A stretch of DNA of 64,000 nt from Desulfofundulus thermosubterraneus DSM 16057 (GCF_900142025.1 NZ_FQZM01000003.1:62001-126000), one strand, 5' to 3'; counted from the first letter of the stretch, positions 47,744 to 57,242 are shown. Notes: a model not told the origin generated them from the sequence alone. Numbers and translations are program-made.

Positions 47744-48037
47744 ATGTCCGTACAGGAACCAAGGAAAAACCGGATCATTGTAACCGTACTGGGACCCGAC
47801 CGGGTGGGCATTATCGCCGGGGTGGCCCAGGTGCTGGCCGAAAACAACATCAATATCCTGGACATCAGCCAGACCATATTGCAGGAATTCCTGGCCATGA
47901 TCATGATTGCCGACATGGAAAAAAGCCGCATCGACCTGAGCACTTTAAAAGAACGCCTAGCGGCAAAAGGGTCCGAACTGGGGGTGCGCATCGACGCCCA
48001 GCACGAGGACGCCTTCCGCTTTATGCACAGGATTTAG
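47744..48037 (+). CDS. ACT-domain protein (UPF0237 family)
   Basis: 97 residues forming a single ACT domain. IIVTVLGPDRVGIIAGVAQVLAENNINILDIS is the ligand-binding signature. ATG at 47744 has an AAAGGAAG site. Such proteins are usually paired with a PFL-family (UPF0210) protein, which follows here after repeat copy C. They are thought to sense an amino acid, but the pathway is unknown. Confidence 0.9.
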   Translation: MSVQEPRKNRIIVTVLGPDRVGIIAGVAQVLAENNINILDISQTILQEFLAMIMIADMEKSRIDLSTLKERLAAKGSELGVRIDAQHEDAFRFMHRI

Positions 48038-48090
48038 CCTGAAAGGGCTTTTTTAACGCATAACACTGAAAAATGACGGTGCGCTGTTCT

Positions 48091-48237
48091 TCGCGCACTC
48101 CAGTGCTCCGCGCCGATAGCACCACGGCTTGCTGCGGGCCGCCCAGCACTCACTAAATAAGTTATACTGCGAAGACCAAATCTTCTATTGCCCGTGTATT
48201 AGCCTTGGAATGAGCATTTTTGCCGGTGAGTGCTGGG
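48091..48237. repeat. Inverted-repeat element, copy C
   Basis: CCCAGCACTCAC (48142-48153) pairs perfectly with GTGAGTGCTGGG (48226-48237) across 72 bases. The left flank CGCACTCCAGTGCTCCGCGC (48093-48112) is nearly the same as the flank of copy B, where it lies on the other side. It separates the ACT gene from the PFL gene, which are normally adjacent, in a 315-base gap. Confidence 0.72.
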
Positions 48238-48352
48238 TTGCCTGGTGCTGTTACCGGCGCTGCGCAAGTCGTTTGCTCAGAATCAGCGCACCGTCCCTGC
48301 GCAAATGCTTTTGATAAATGAATAAGTAAAAAACGAAGGAGAAACAAATACC

Positions 48353-49711
48353 ATGCTTACCCTGGCAGAAATCATGGAAACCATCAAGATGGTCCAGGAG
48401 GAAAACCTGGACATCCGCACCATTACCATGGGCATCAGCCTGCGGGACTGCGCGGACCCGGATCCCAAGACGGCATGCCGGAAAATTTACGATAAAATCA
48501 CCCGCCTGGCCAGCAGGCTGGTTGCGGTCGGAGAAGAAATCAGCCGGGAATACGGCATTCCCATCGTACACAAACGGATCTCCGTCACCCCCATTTCCCT
48601 GATTGCCGAATGCAGCCGTCAGGAAGATTATCTGGAATACGCCCTCACCCTTGATGCCGCCGCGGCCGCCGTAGGGGTAAACTTTATCGGCGGCTTTTCC
48701 GCCCTGGTACACAAAGGCTTTACCGGCGGGGACCGGATATTGATTACTTCCATCCCCCCCGCCCTGGCCGGCACCGGAAGGGTCTGCGCCTCGGTAAACG
48801 TGGCTACCACCAAGGCGGGCATAAATATGGACGCCGTTTACCTGATGGGCCGGGTGATTAAAGAAACCGCCGCGCGGACGGCGGAACAGGGCGGTTTGGG
48901 CTGCGCCAAACTGGTGGTTTTCAGCAATGTCCCCGAGGACAACCCCTTTATGGCCGGTGCCTTTCATGGAATCGGGGAGCCCGAATGTACCATCAATGTA
49001 GGGGTATCCGGGCCGGGAGTGGTTAAAAACGCCGTCGCCCGGGTGGGCAATGCGGATTTCGGGACACTGGCGGAAACGGTGAAAAAGACGGCCTTTAAAA
49101 TTACCCGCATGGGTGAACTGGTTGGCCGGCTGGCAGCAGAACGGCTAGGCGTGCCCTTCGGCATCGTGGACCTGTCCCTTGCCCCCACCCCGGCAGTGGG
49201 AGACAGCGTGGCGGAGATCCTGGAAGCCATGGGTCTGGAACGTTGCGGCACCCACGGCACCACCGCCGCTCTGGCCCTGTTAAACGATGCGGTTAAAAAA
49301 GGAGGGGCCATGGCCTCTTCCTACATAGGCGGGTTGTCGGGAGCCTTTATCCCGGTGAGCGAAGACGCGGGGATGATCCGGGCTGCGGAGGAAGGAGCCC
49401 TTTCCCTGGACAAGCTGGAGGCCATGACCTGCGTTTGTTCGGTGGGCCTGGACATGATTGCCGTCCCCGGGGATACCAGTGCGGAAACCATCGCCGCCAT
49501 TATTGCCGACGAGGTGGCTATTGGCGTGATCAATAATAAAACCACCGCGGTCCGCATAATTCCTGCCCCGGGTAAAAAGGTGGGGGATAAAGTTATCTTT
49601 GGCGGGCTTTTAGGAGAAGCGCCCGTAATGGCGGTGCATCCCTTTTCGGCGGAAAACTTTGTGCGCCGGGGAGGCCGCATCCCCGCCCCCATCCAGAGCC
49701 TGACCAATTAA
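48353..49711 (+). CDS. PFL-family (UPF0210/DUF711) protein
   Basis: 452 residues, the family length. The start [33 protein letters not shown] and the glycine-rich LGAPTPAV-type segments ([22 protein letters not shown]) match UPF0210. The fold is related to pyruvate formate-lyase, but the glycyl-radical Gly and Cys-Cys pair are not evident. It is a conserved partner of the ACT protein upstream. The function is unknown; the ACT domain suggests amino-acid control. Confidence 0.9.
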   Translation: MLTLAEIMETIKMVQEENLDIRTITMGISLRDCADPDPKTACRKIYDKITRLASRLVAVGEEISREYGIPIVHKRISVTPISLIAECSRQEDYLEYALTLDAAAAAVGVNFIGGFSALVHKGFTGGDRILITSIPPALAGTGRVCASVNVATTKAGINMDAVYLMGRVIKETAARTAEQGGLGCAKLVVFSNVPEDNPFMAGAFHGIGEPECTINVGVSGPGVVKNAVARVGNADFGTLAETVKKTAFKITRMGELVGRLAAERLGVPFGIVDLSLAPTPAVGDSVAEILEAMGLERCGTHGTTAALALLNDAVKKGGAMASSYIGGLSGAFIPVSEDAGMIRAAEEGALSLDKLEAMTCVCSVGLDMIAVPGDTSAETIAAIIADEVAIGVINNKTTAVRIIPAPGKKVGDKVIFGGLLGEAPVMAVHPFSAENFVRRGGRIPAPIQSLTN

Positions 49712-49731
49712 AACCGTAAAAGCCATCCCAT

Positions 49732-49884
49732 GGAGGCACAACGGGAACCGCCCGGGTTTTTGCCCCGGAAGGGGCCAGCCCAATAGCCATCGGCACTTTA
49801 CGGCTTACCGTTGGCGGACTGGCCCTCCTGTTTTTAGCTGCCGTCGAGGCTCCTTTCGCCGGGGGTAGAAGTGGCCGAAATTAA
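49732..49884 (+). pseudogene. EamA/DMT transporter remnant
   Basis: A 50-codon frame directly after the PFL gene reads GGTTGTARVFAPEGASPIAI and then GTLRLTVGGLALLFLAAVEA. This is the first one and a half membrane helices of an EamA (drug/metabolite) transporter, with the typical Gly-rich, ASP-x-x-I-G-x-x-R-L pattern. There is no start codon and the rest of the gene is missing. It is a short relic of a deleted gene. Confidence 0.7.
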
Positions 49885-49944
49885 CGGCAGTCAAAACGCC
49901 CGGTAATCTGCAAACGACAGAATCATAACTTTACTTTATACTTA

Positions 49945-50853
49945 CTATTGATTGAGCAAATAACGGTAAGCTCCCAGGGCGGCTTTGGCCCCTTCCCCGG
50001 CGGCAACGATAATCTGTTTTTCCGGAATGCTGCTCACATCCCCGGCTGCAAAGGCACCGGGTACGGAGGTGCTGCAGTCGCAGTCGACCTTGATTTCACC
50101 TTTCTCGTTTAGCTCAAGTAAACCTTCGACAAAGTCCGCACTGGGTACGGTGCCAATTTCGATAAATACCCCTTGTACTGGTATTATTTTCTCTTCTTTT
50201 CGCCCGTCCAGGGAGCGCAAGGTTACGCCCGCCACCCTTTCGTCTCCCTCGATGCGCACCGTTTCGTACCCCACCAGTTTGGTCAGATTCGGTGCGTTTT
50301 TCACTTTGTCGACGATAATGGGGTCCGCCGTCCATTCCGCCAGGGAGACGACGTAGACCTGCCTAGCTATTTTGATCAAATCGTAAGCCGCCGTAAGGGC
50401 CGAATTGCCGCCGCCCACTACAGCCACGTCCATACCGGCAAAAAGGGGGGCATCGCAAACCGCGCAGTAGCTGACCCCCCGGCCCGTTAACTCCCTTTCA
50501 CCGGGCGCATTGAGCCGGCGGGGAACCTTGCCGGAAGCTACAATCACCGTCCGGGAGTGAAACTCCTCACCGCCGGCAGTACGGGTGACAAAATGACCGT
50601 TTTCCCGGGTTAGTTTAACTACTTCGGCTTCAACCCGCTCAACGGGGTATTGTTTTACATGGTCTTCAAACTTGGACAGCAATTCGGAACCGGTAATATA
50701 TTGAAAACCGATATAGTTTTCTACTCCCGAAGCCCAGGCCATCTGGCCTCCATACTGTTTTCCAATTAAGAGGGTAGACAGCTTTTTGCGAGCCGCATAT
50801 ACGGCCGCCGTTAGCCCTGCCGGGCCCATCCCGATAATGACCAGGTCGTACAT
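49945..50853 (-). CDS. Thioredoxin-reductase-like flavoprotein
   Basis: 302 residues. The FAD motif YDLVIIGMGPAGLTAAVYAARK, the active CxxC in SYCAVCDAPLF, and the NAD(P) motif VAVVGGGNSALTAA are all present, with a final FAD motif GAFAAGDVSS. It is the length of TrxB, with some features of the AhpF C-terminal half. ATG at 50853 gives the family start. No thioredoxin or peroxiredoxin gene lies next to it, so its partner is unknown. Confidence 0.88.
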   Translation of the reverse strand: MYDLVIIGMGPAGLTAAVYAARKKLSTLLIGKQYGGQMAWASGVENYIGFQYITGSELLSKFEDHVKQYPVERVEAEVVKLTRENGHFVTRTAGGEEFHSRTVIVASGKVPRRLNAPGERELTGRGVSYCAVCDAPLFAGMDVAVVGGGNSALTAAYDLIKIARQVYVVSLAEWTADPIIVDKVKNAPNLTKLVGYETVRIEGDERVAGVTLRSLDGRKEEKIIPVQGVFIEIGTVPSADFVEGLLELNEKGEIKVDCDCSTSVPGAFAAGDVSSIPEKQIIVAAGEGAKAALGAYRYLLNQ

Positions 50854-50979
50854 TGCAAGTTCCCCCCTGACCATTATCATCTCCCGGCAGGGAAAATTAA
50901 TGCAACTAACTTAAACTGTGTAACTGGCGGTAATGTCCTTTAATTCAGATTTGCCGGGTTAAATCACCCGGCAGCCATC

Positions 50980-51924
50980 TTAATTTGTAATCTTAAATTG
51001 CAGAGACAGGCTGTTCAGCCTGTCCACCACCCGGGCCAGCCGGCGGGCTGCATTGTTTATTTCCGCCAGCTCCGCCACCTCTTTCTGGTCTTTCCCGTCG
51101 GTGGAACAGTAGCTTTCCGTACGGGACAAAATAAGCTGGCAGCTTTTGGCCATCTCCATGGTGCTCAGATGGACTGTCCGGAAGAGATTGGTCAGATAGG
51201 TGGTCATGGCGTTAAAAGCCAGGTTCCCTCCCACCTGCCGCTGGACAAGCACGGCGGTAACCACCAGGGACAAGTCTTCGCTTTTCACTCTTTTGACCAG
51301 GCTGGTCAACGCCTCTTCCACCGGCGTGCCCAGGCTCAACTCCCGAAAGGTGCGTCCAAATTCCCGCCCAATAGGCGGCGGCATCTCCCGCTGGACTACT
51401 TCGATGGCCTGCATAAAACTAAAACCGGCGCGCAAAGAGTTGGCCATGATCAAAAGAGTATCGGCAATCTGGCCGTTAAAAAGCATAACCCGTCTTTTTG
51501 CGATCGCCTTTACCAGCCAGAAAGGCGCTGCCCCGGCGGCCAGCGCAGCCAGCACGGCCAGCTCCGGGCGCCCGGTCAGCGCAACAGCGATAACACCTCC
51601 CCCGGCCGCGCAAAACGCGGCCAGGGCGATAAATTCTTCTCCTTTGAAAGGCAGATCAGCTTCGGCCAGCCGCCTGTCCGCAGCCATACTCAACACCCGC
51701 GGGGACAACCGGCCCGCGTGGGCGAGCAGCGATTTAAAGAAGTTATGGCGCAGGTCTTGATTAATTTTTTCCATCCGGCCGTTTCCGCCCCGGCCTCCCC
51801 GCCCGGCCAGTTCTTTTAGCCGGTCGGTGATAAACTTCTTCCGGGCCAGGATGAGTTGCTGCAGCCCCGGCGCAAGCAACGCTACGGCCAGAAAAGTAAA
51901 AAGGGCAATAACCTTTAAATCCAC
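50980..51924 (-). pseudogene. tadB remnant with aberrant C terminus
   Basis: About 314 residues. The first two thirds match the Flp-pilus platform protein TadB (membrane segments near the N terminus, then ADTLLIMANSLRAGFSFMQAIEVV and the SEDLSLVVTAVLVQRQVGGNLA motif). After GGNLA the family sequence stops, and an unrelated, soluble tail of about 75 residues follows (FNAMTTYLTNLFRTVHLSTM...). The last two membrane helices are therefore missing. This probably arose by a deletion that fused two coding frames. The source of the tail was not recognised. Confidence 0.7.
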
Positions 51925-51937
51925 GCCACTCACTCCT

Positions 51938-52734
51938 TTAGCGCAGCCAGAAAATATTCGGCGGCAGCTCGATCCCACACACTTCCAGGCGGTCTATAAA
52001 TTTTGGCCTGATCCCGGTGGCCCGGAACCGGCCGAGTATTTTCCCGTTGCCGTCCACGCCCGTCTGCTCGAAAAGAAAAAGATCCTGGAGGACGATCACG
52101 TCCCCTTCCATCCCCTGTACTTCCGTAATGTGGGTCACTTTTCGGGATCCGTCCTTAAGGCGCGCCATATGCACAATCACATCGAGGGCCGAGGAAATTT
52201 GTTCCCTGATGGCACGCACGGGCAACTCCATCCCCGCCATCAGCACCATGGTTTCCAGGCGCGAAAGAATGTCCCGGGGGGAATTGGCGTGCCCGGTGGT
52301 CAAAGAGCCGTCATGCCCCGTGTTCATGGCCTGCAACATGTCCAGCGCTTCGCCGCTGCGCACCTCACCCACGATGATGCGGTCCGGGCGCATCCGCAAA
52401 GCGTTGCGCACCAGATCCCGGATAGTTACCTCCCCCCGCCCTTCCGCTGGCGGTCGGAACGGGAGACGTGCTGCCCGGATTCATCAATCAATCTGCCGAC
52501 CAGGTCCCCGATCCTTTCAGCCACCGATTCGCGGCGGTCTCTTTTCTCCTGGGGCAGGTCCGCCAGTTCGGCGATAACTTTCTTGTGCAGGTCGATTTTA
52601 AGGTTCTGGAAGGGGTCTTTGGGGGGAGCGGAAGAAGCCTGCCTGGCAGGCTGAATGCTTTTATTTACCTGTATAGCTCCGCCGGGTTCAAAAGTTCTCC
52701 TGTTCTTCTGCTCAAACCTCGCAAAAAGGGACAC
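51938..52734 (-). pseudogene. tadA/cpaF ATPase, internally deleted and frameshifted
   Basis: Two pieces. The first (52734-52426) holds the CpaF N-terminal helical region, ending [17 protein letters not shown]. The second (52411-51938) begins within [20 protein letters not shown] and contains the Walker B region [20 protein letters not shown] and the His-box GHANSPRD. About 200 family residues, including the Walker A P-loop, are missing at the junction, and the frame shifts there. It cannot make a working secretion ATPase. Confidence 0.82.
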
Positions 52735-52748
52735 CCCAATCACCTCTC

Positions 52749-53057
52749 TTATCTTAACGAAACGGGTTTCGCGGATGTTTTGAAAAACTTGCCCAACAGC
52801 GACTTCCGCTCACGATAATCGGCGCGGCTCTCCGGAACAATCCTGCCTTTTCCGGCCGCTTTTTCTGAATCGGCCCGGTCCACCAAAAAGGCGGCAAAAC
52901 CCTCTACTTTTACCTGGCTTCTCCCGTGGAGCGTACCGCTGGGATCGTAAACGGGAATAATCAGGATTTTCGGGCAACCCGGCTCAAAATGGTCCACCGT
53001 GCAGTTGTTTTTGCAGCGGGCCAGCCGCTCGTCGATGCCCTGGGTAGGACCGCTCAT
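52749..53057 (-). pseudogene. tadG-like fragment (C-terminal part)
   Basis: 102 residues. MSGPTQGIDERLARCKNNCT and CPKILIIPVYDPSGTLHG, followed by QVKVEGFAAFLV, match the C-terminal third of TadG-like (Flp pilus) proteins. The N-terminal membrane anchor and the middle of the protein are missing. Its ATG overlaps the tadE stop, but this overlap is probably a by-product of a deletion rather than a natural gene boundary. Confidence 0.6.
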
Positions 53058-53416
53058 GTGGTGAAGGGGTCCGGCAGCAACGCACTGATCAAGGGAATGA
53101 CCAGGTCCACGGGATAAGTCACCGTCACTGTGAGCATGTCCCCCCGCCCGTAACTCTCGGGTTCCAGCAAAACATCCAGGGAATCGGCGTCCAGCGACGG
53201 TGCAGAAGCGATTACCTTCTCGCGCACCCCATCGTAAGTTTCCCCCACCACGGCGACCCGGGCACCCTCGCGGCTGGCACCGGTGATCACCAGATAAGCA
53301 TGGAAAATGCGCCCGAATTCAATAATTCCCCCTAAAATCAACAGCAACACCGGAAGCAACAGGGCCAGTTCCACCATCGCCTGGCCTTTTTGCGAGCGGA
53401 TAATCTTTTTCCACAT
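53054..53416 (-). CDS. TadE-like pseudopilin, probably 3'-truncated
   Basis: 120 residues. The basic N terminus and SQKGQAMVELALLLPVLLLILGGIIEFGRIF form the prepilin-like signal and membrane helix of TadE. The C terminus ends PLISALLPDPFTT, where TadE proteins usually continue. ATG at 53416 has a GAGGTGAG site; the open frame upstream overlaps tadV in another phase. The gene may be the 5' part of tadE joined to a tadG fragment. Confidence 0.65.
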   Translation of the reverse strand: MWKKIIRSQKGQAMVELALLLPVLLLILGGIIEFGRIFHAYLVITGASREGARVAVVGETYDGVREKVIASAPSLDADSLDVLLEPESYGRGDMLTVTVTYPVDLVIPLISALLPDPFTT

Positions 53417-53429
53417 CCGGCAGCTCACC

Positions 53430-53954
53430 TCAAAATAAACGGAAACAGATAGGCCGCAAAAACGCCTGCAAAAATGGCGGCCCCAAGGGAATGACATCAC
53501 CCGGCGCGGCCTGTTCCAGGGGAGTAAGGGCGTACGGGGCGGGAACCCGGGCCAGGCGAAGGAGGGCAGCGCATCCCATCGCCCGCAGGGAGGAAAGCAG
53601 GCGCCCCTGCCTGATCAGCAAAACACAGGACATCAGGCCGCCGGCCAGCGCCGCGCCTAAAAAGACCAGAAGGGTAAATTGCGGCCCTTTAATCATCCCG
53701 ATCGTGGCCAGCAGCTTGACATCTCCCGCCCCAATCTGGCGTACGGCAAAGGGGATCAAGAGAAGCAACAGGCCGGTCAAAAAACCGGCCATCCCCTCCG
53801 CCAAGCCCTTAAGACCATGAAAATATAGCTGCATGATGACGCCGATGAGGGCAAAGGGCAACAACACTTTATTGTATATTTTGTTCCAGCGCAGATCCGT
53901 GTACAGGCAGATGGCCGTGAGCGCGATCACGAGAATGTCAAAAGAAATCATCAT
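53430..53954 (-). pseudogene. Prepilin peptidase (TadV/CpaA-like) with C-terminal frameshift
   Basis: 174 residues. The prepilin-peptidase motifs are CLYTDLRWNKI and GAGDVKLLA, which contain the catalytic Asp residues. The last part reads GDVIPLGPPFLQAF in this frame. One extra G in the run at TTGGGGCC would restore GDVIPLGAAIFAGVFAAYLF, the family C-terminal helix, and extend the gene to about 53413. The lesion is thus a one-base deletion in a G run. No clear ribosome-binding site precedes the start. Confidence 0.7.
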
Positions 53955-53978
53955 GTGACAAAACCCGCCGAAACCACT

Positions 53979-54155
53979 TTATTGGACTTTTCCACCCTCG
54001 GTATTGAGCTTACCACCAATCTTGTTAAAAATTTCGTTGATGCCGCCCGACAAAATCCCTAAGGCCGCAATGGCTACCAGCGCCAGGATCAGCCCGTACT
54101 CGGCCATCCCCTGCCCGCTCTCTTCCTTCACCAGACGGGTCACTAAATTCCGCAT
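53979..54155 (-). CDS. Flp/Fap-type pilin
   Basis: 58 residues. MRNLVTRLVKEESGQGMAEY is followed by GLILALVAIAALGILSGGIN. This has the Flp pilin form: a short basic leader, the Gly|x-x-x-Glu-Tyr processing motif and a single hydrophobic helix. The gene itself is intact and first in the tad locus. With the ATPase, platform and peptidase genes damaged, it may no longer be assembled. Confidence 0.85.
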   Translation of the reverse strand: MRNLVTRLVKEESGQGMAEYGLILALVAIAALGILSGGINEIFNKIGGKLNTEGGKVQ

Positions 54156-54302
54156 GCAAAAACACCATCCTTTCTTTTTCTTCTGATTCTACCACCGGTA
54201 GACTTTTTACACATCGCACAGGCGTCTCATTTCAAGTTGTGATTTTGGTCTTAATTTCCATAGGACCGAAGTCCCAAAAAAAAAGAGGAGCGAAAAGCCC
54301 TT

Positions 54303-54943
54303 TCACACCTGCACCAGCTTGTTTTTGATGGCGTAAAGCACCACCTGCGTTCGATCATTAACGTTTAACTTTTGAAAGATATTGGTCAGGTGATTTTTCA
54401 CCGTCTTTTCGCTGATGAAAAGTTTTTGGGCGATGCTTTTGTTGCTTTCTCCCTGGGCGAGCAGCTGGAGGATTTCCAACTCCTGGTTGGTCAGAATATT
54501 TCCCGCTTTCCCCGTCCGGCGGTTGAACTCCTGAAAAACTTTCGCCGCCAACCGGGGCGAAATAAAGGATTCCCCGCGGGTTACACCCAAAATGGTTTCC
54601 AGCAATTTGTCCGGGCTCACGTCCTTTAACAGATAGGCGGAAACCCCGGCCTGGATCAGCTTAAATAAATATTCTCCTGGTCGTGGATGGTCAAAGCGAT
54701 AACTTTGGTGCCGGGCATCTCCGCTTTAATCAACTTGCAGGCGGTAATGCCGTTCATGCCGGGCATATTGACGTCGAGGAGTACAACGTCCGCCCCCGTC
54801 CGGCGAGTCAATTCTACGGCCTGCTCCCCGCTTTCCGCTTCCCCGGCGATAACCACGTCCGGCACCAGCGAAAGAATCCTGCGCAGGCCTTCCCTGATCA
54901 AAGGGTGGTCATCCGCAATAACAACCTTGATCGCCAAGAGCAC
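54303..54943 (-). pseudogene. DegU/NarL-family response regulator, frameshifted
   Basis: The receiver domain (54943-54656) has IKVVIADDHPLIREGLRRIL, the phosphorylated Asp in VVLLDVNMPGMNG, and Thr/Lys-region motifs. It stops at LTIHDQENIYLS. The second frame (54620-54303) continues with SPDKLLETI and a LuxR HTH (LTNQELEILQLLAQGESNKSIAQKL). Adding one T in the TTT run after TAT would restore DQENIYFKLIQAGVSAYLLK. One base has therefore been lost. The start is a GTG at 54943 with an AAAGGAG site. Confidence 0.8.
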
Positions 54944-55008
54944 CCCAACTCCTTTTCTATTAAAAGGAATTATAAGAACAAAACACAAATTAGAAAAACA
55001 CTTCCAAA

Positions 55009-55855
55009 CTATTCCTGCAGCGGAACCGTTACATATACTGCAGTCCCCCTGCCTGGGGCCGTGTTGATTTGTACAGAACCGTTTAGAAGCTGCGCCCTTT
55101 CGCGGATATCGATCAGCCCGTAACCTTCCGGGCGGCTGCTATTTTTTACTTCCTCAAGATCAAAGCCTTTCCCGTCATCCCTGACCAAAAGGTTTACCCT
55201 CTCCGGCAGGACCTCCATTTTGATCAGTACGCTACGGGCCGCCGCGTGCTTGCGCACGTTATTCAAGCATTCCTGACGATGTTGGCCATCATTTGTGCGG
55301 GTCCGTCATGTATTTCCCGGGCGACGCGCTTGCGTTCCTCTTCCTGGGCCCTGATGATGCTGACCCCGAGATCGTGGAGCTGCTGCAGTTCCCCTATTTT
55401 CAGTGACACCTGCTGCAGGTTGTTGCTGAGGTAATTAATGGCCGTGCTCAGGTAGGCAAGGGTGCTTTCCACTTTGGCCAGGCTGGTTTTCATGTGCCTT
55501 AAGTTTATTTCCAGCTGATCCCGGCGGAAGCGGAGCATTTTTTCCTGATTGCGCAGGTCGCGTAAACGGAGTTGCAAATTTTAGGCCGTTTCGTAGGCGC
55601 TTTTGATATCTTCCTCCCGGTAGCGCTTGAAATCCCTGCTCACTTCCATGAGGTGAATGCGCGCCTTTTTCTCCCTTATTTCCAGATCATCCACCTGGTC
55701 GATGGTCTTCCTCAGTTCCTCGATCACCTGCTGCAACTCTTGCTGGATGCGGTTACATTCAATCTGCGTGGCTTCCGCGATCTCGAAAATCTGGCTCCTT
55801 CCATTTTCCATGGCGGCAATAGTATCTTTAATTACCCTGTCTAAAGCTGAAATGT
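55009..55855 (-). pseudogene. DegS-like sensor histidine kinase, multiply broken
   Basis: Three pieces of one DegS-like kinase. The N-terminal coiled coil (from about 55855; SRSQ-type ENGRSQIFEIAEATQIE) ends in YETA at an in-frame TAA (55581-55583); a CAA codon there would restore AYETAQNLQLRLRDL. The middle piece contains the His region VAREIHDGPAQMMANIV and ends after it. The last piece (55266-55009) begins in LNNVRKHAAARSVLIKMEV and has the ATP-binding DDGKGFDLEEV and GYGLIDIRERA. About 100 residues are lost between them with a frameshift. No proper start codon is seen. Confidence 0.8.
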
Positions 55856-56425
55856 CAAACTAGCCTTCTCACCCCGTCCCGTTCGGCAGGAACACACATT
55901 TTACACAGGATGCTGTACATTTCATTTTCCGTCCTGTAAAGACATTCTGATATATTTTCGTTAAGGCACTGCTGACACCTCTGGAGCTACCCCTCCTGCT
56001 TTAGTGAAGTCATAAGGCTTTATTCGAGAGCGTTAGGGCAATACCCTTTTTACATGCTTCCACCATATGTACTTTTGATTGCCGCTTTACGTACATCGTT
56101 TATGCCCCAAAACAAGTACCAACTGAAGAAAGATTTCGGGGAGAATGTTATATAGAATGTTATAGTAGCATACTTGAAAAAATAAAAAGAAAATTTCCCC
56201 GGGGAGAACTCTGGATTTCCGGGGAAATACTAAGAGAGTTAGGCCTGGAACAAACGCAGGAGCGCTTGGGGAATTGGCGCTGCCAAAAGGCGTCATGGAA
56301 ATATAAGTAAGCCAGTGTTTAAGGTGGAGCCGGTTGGTAATACAAACCCCAGCGCCTGCGCATTACACCGCGTTATGGCCGGGGGTACCGCCTGTAAAAC
56401 ACTGGTATTCAGCACTTCCGCCCAG
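55856..56425. other. Non-coding stretch with an open frame lacking a start
   Basis: No intact gene is seen. An AT-richer plus-strand frame at 56008-56310 is open for 100 codons (for example PKQVPTEERFRGECYIE and LWISGEILRELGLEQTQERL) but has no ATG or GTG and only a late TTG. It could be the relic of a mobile-element protein. The identity is not recognised. Confidence 0.35.
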
Positions 56426-56454
56426 TTGACGTGTCCCCGGCTGGCTGTTAAAAT
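56426..56454 (+). promoter_or_regulatory. Sigma-A promoter of the toxin-antitoxin module
   Basis: TTGACG (56426-56431) and TAAAAT (56449-56454) are separated by 17 bases. They lie about 50 bases before the antitoxin ATG. Confidence 0.6.
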
Positions 56455-56507
56455 GGAAAAGGAGAGTAAGACTAAGTAAGAAAGTTAGAATGGAGTGAGC
56501 TAAAACC

Positions 56508-56762
56508 ATGAACCTTATACGAATTCGCTCCAAAGGACAGATAACGCTTCCCCTTCCGGTCCGAAGGGCCGTGCAGGCTGACGTCGGCGATTACCTCGTG
56601 TGCGAGGTCCGTGGGGACAGCGTGATCCTGCGTAAGGCGCCCGTCTACCCCCGCGCCAGCTTTGACGACGGCATCTGGCGGCTGGTGGGTTCCGCGGAGG
56701 ATAAGGAAGGGAGAGAAGATGTTTCCGTCGATAAGCACAAATACCTGGGGGATGAGCTGTGA
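56508..56762 (+). CDS. AbrB/MazE-type antitoxin
   Basis: 84 residues. The SpoVT-AbrB swapped-hairpin domain is RIRSKGQITLPLPVRRAVQADVGDYLVCEVRGDSVILRK, followed by an acidic C-terminal tail that would contact the toxin. The stop overlaps the toxin start (GTGA). The pair is regulated, by family custom, through antitoxin binding to the promoter upstream. Confidence 0.82.
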   Translation: MNLIRIRSKGQITLPLPVRRAVQADVGDYLVCEVRGDSVILRKAPVYPRASFDDGIWRLVGSAEDKEGREDVSVDKHKYLGDEL

Positions 56763-57175
56763 GGGTGCTGGTAGATTCCAGTGCGATAGCAGCCCTGATC
56801 CTGCGGAACGACCAGCGGCATCCTGAAGCGGTCCGGGCTCTCCGCTATTTCACCGAGAAGGGGGCCGAACTGGTCCTCACCAACTTCATCGTCGCCGAGA
56901 CGTACAACCTCCTTGCGGCCAGGGCATACCCGGCAAAAGCCAGAGAATGGCTGCTGGCCAATACCTGGCCCGTGGAGAGGGTTTCGGAAGAAGACGAAAA
57001 AGAGGCCCGCCGTATCTTAGAAAAATACGCCGACAAGGATTTTTCCTACACCGACGCCACCAGCTTTGCCCTCATGGCCCGCCTCTCCTTCGACCTGGTT
57101 TTCACCTACGACCGGCACTTCACCCAGTACGGGCTGCGCACCCAGGAAGACCTGCTGGCTCGAGGAGAAATTTGA
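56759..57175 (+). CDS. PIN-domain toxin (VapC-like)
   Basis: 138 residues. Acidic residues of the PIN RNase site are visible: VLVDSSAIAAL (Asp), NFIVAETYNLL (Glu), FSYTDATSFALM (Asp) and FDLVFTYDRHF (Asp). It would cleave RNA, usually tRNA or rRNA. GTG at 56759 overlaps the antitoxin stop. AbrB-type antitoxins are common VapC partners. The pair lies at the edge of the decayed region. Confidence 0.85.
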   Translation: MRVLVDSSAIAALILRNDQRHPEAVRALRYFTEKGAELVLTNFIVAETYNLLAARAYPAKAREWLLANTWPVERVSEEDEKEARRILEKYADKDFSYTDATSFALMARLSFDLVFTYDRHFTQYGLRTQEDLLARGEI

Positions 57176-57194
57176 CAGATTTTTAGCCGCCGCG

Positions 57195-57242
57195 TGCCCG
57201 GCAAAGATAAGACCCAAAGACTCTAAAGTCCGGGCATTTTTT
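57195..57242 (+). terminator. Terminator after the toxin gene
   Basis: TGCCCGG and CCGGGCA form a seven-base-pair stem with a 28-base loop, followed by TTTTTT. The stretch 57243-57476 before the nitrilase gene holds nothing recognised. Confidence 0.55.

Noticed and set aside
56087-56296. A minus-strand 69-codon frame
   Set aside because: No ribosome-binding site, no family and unusual composition; it overlaps the plus-strand start-less frame.
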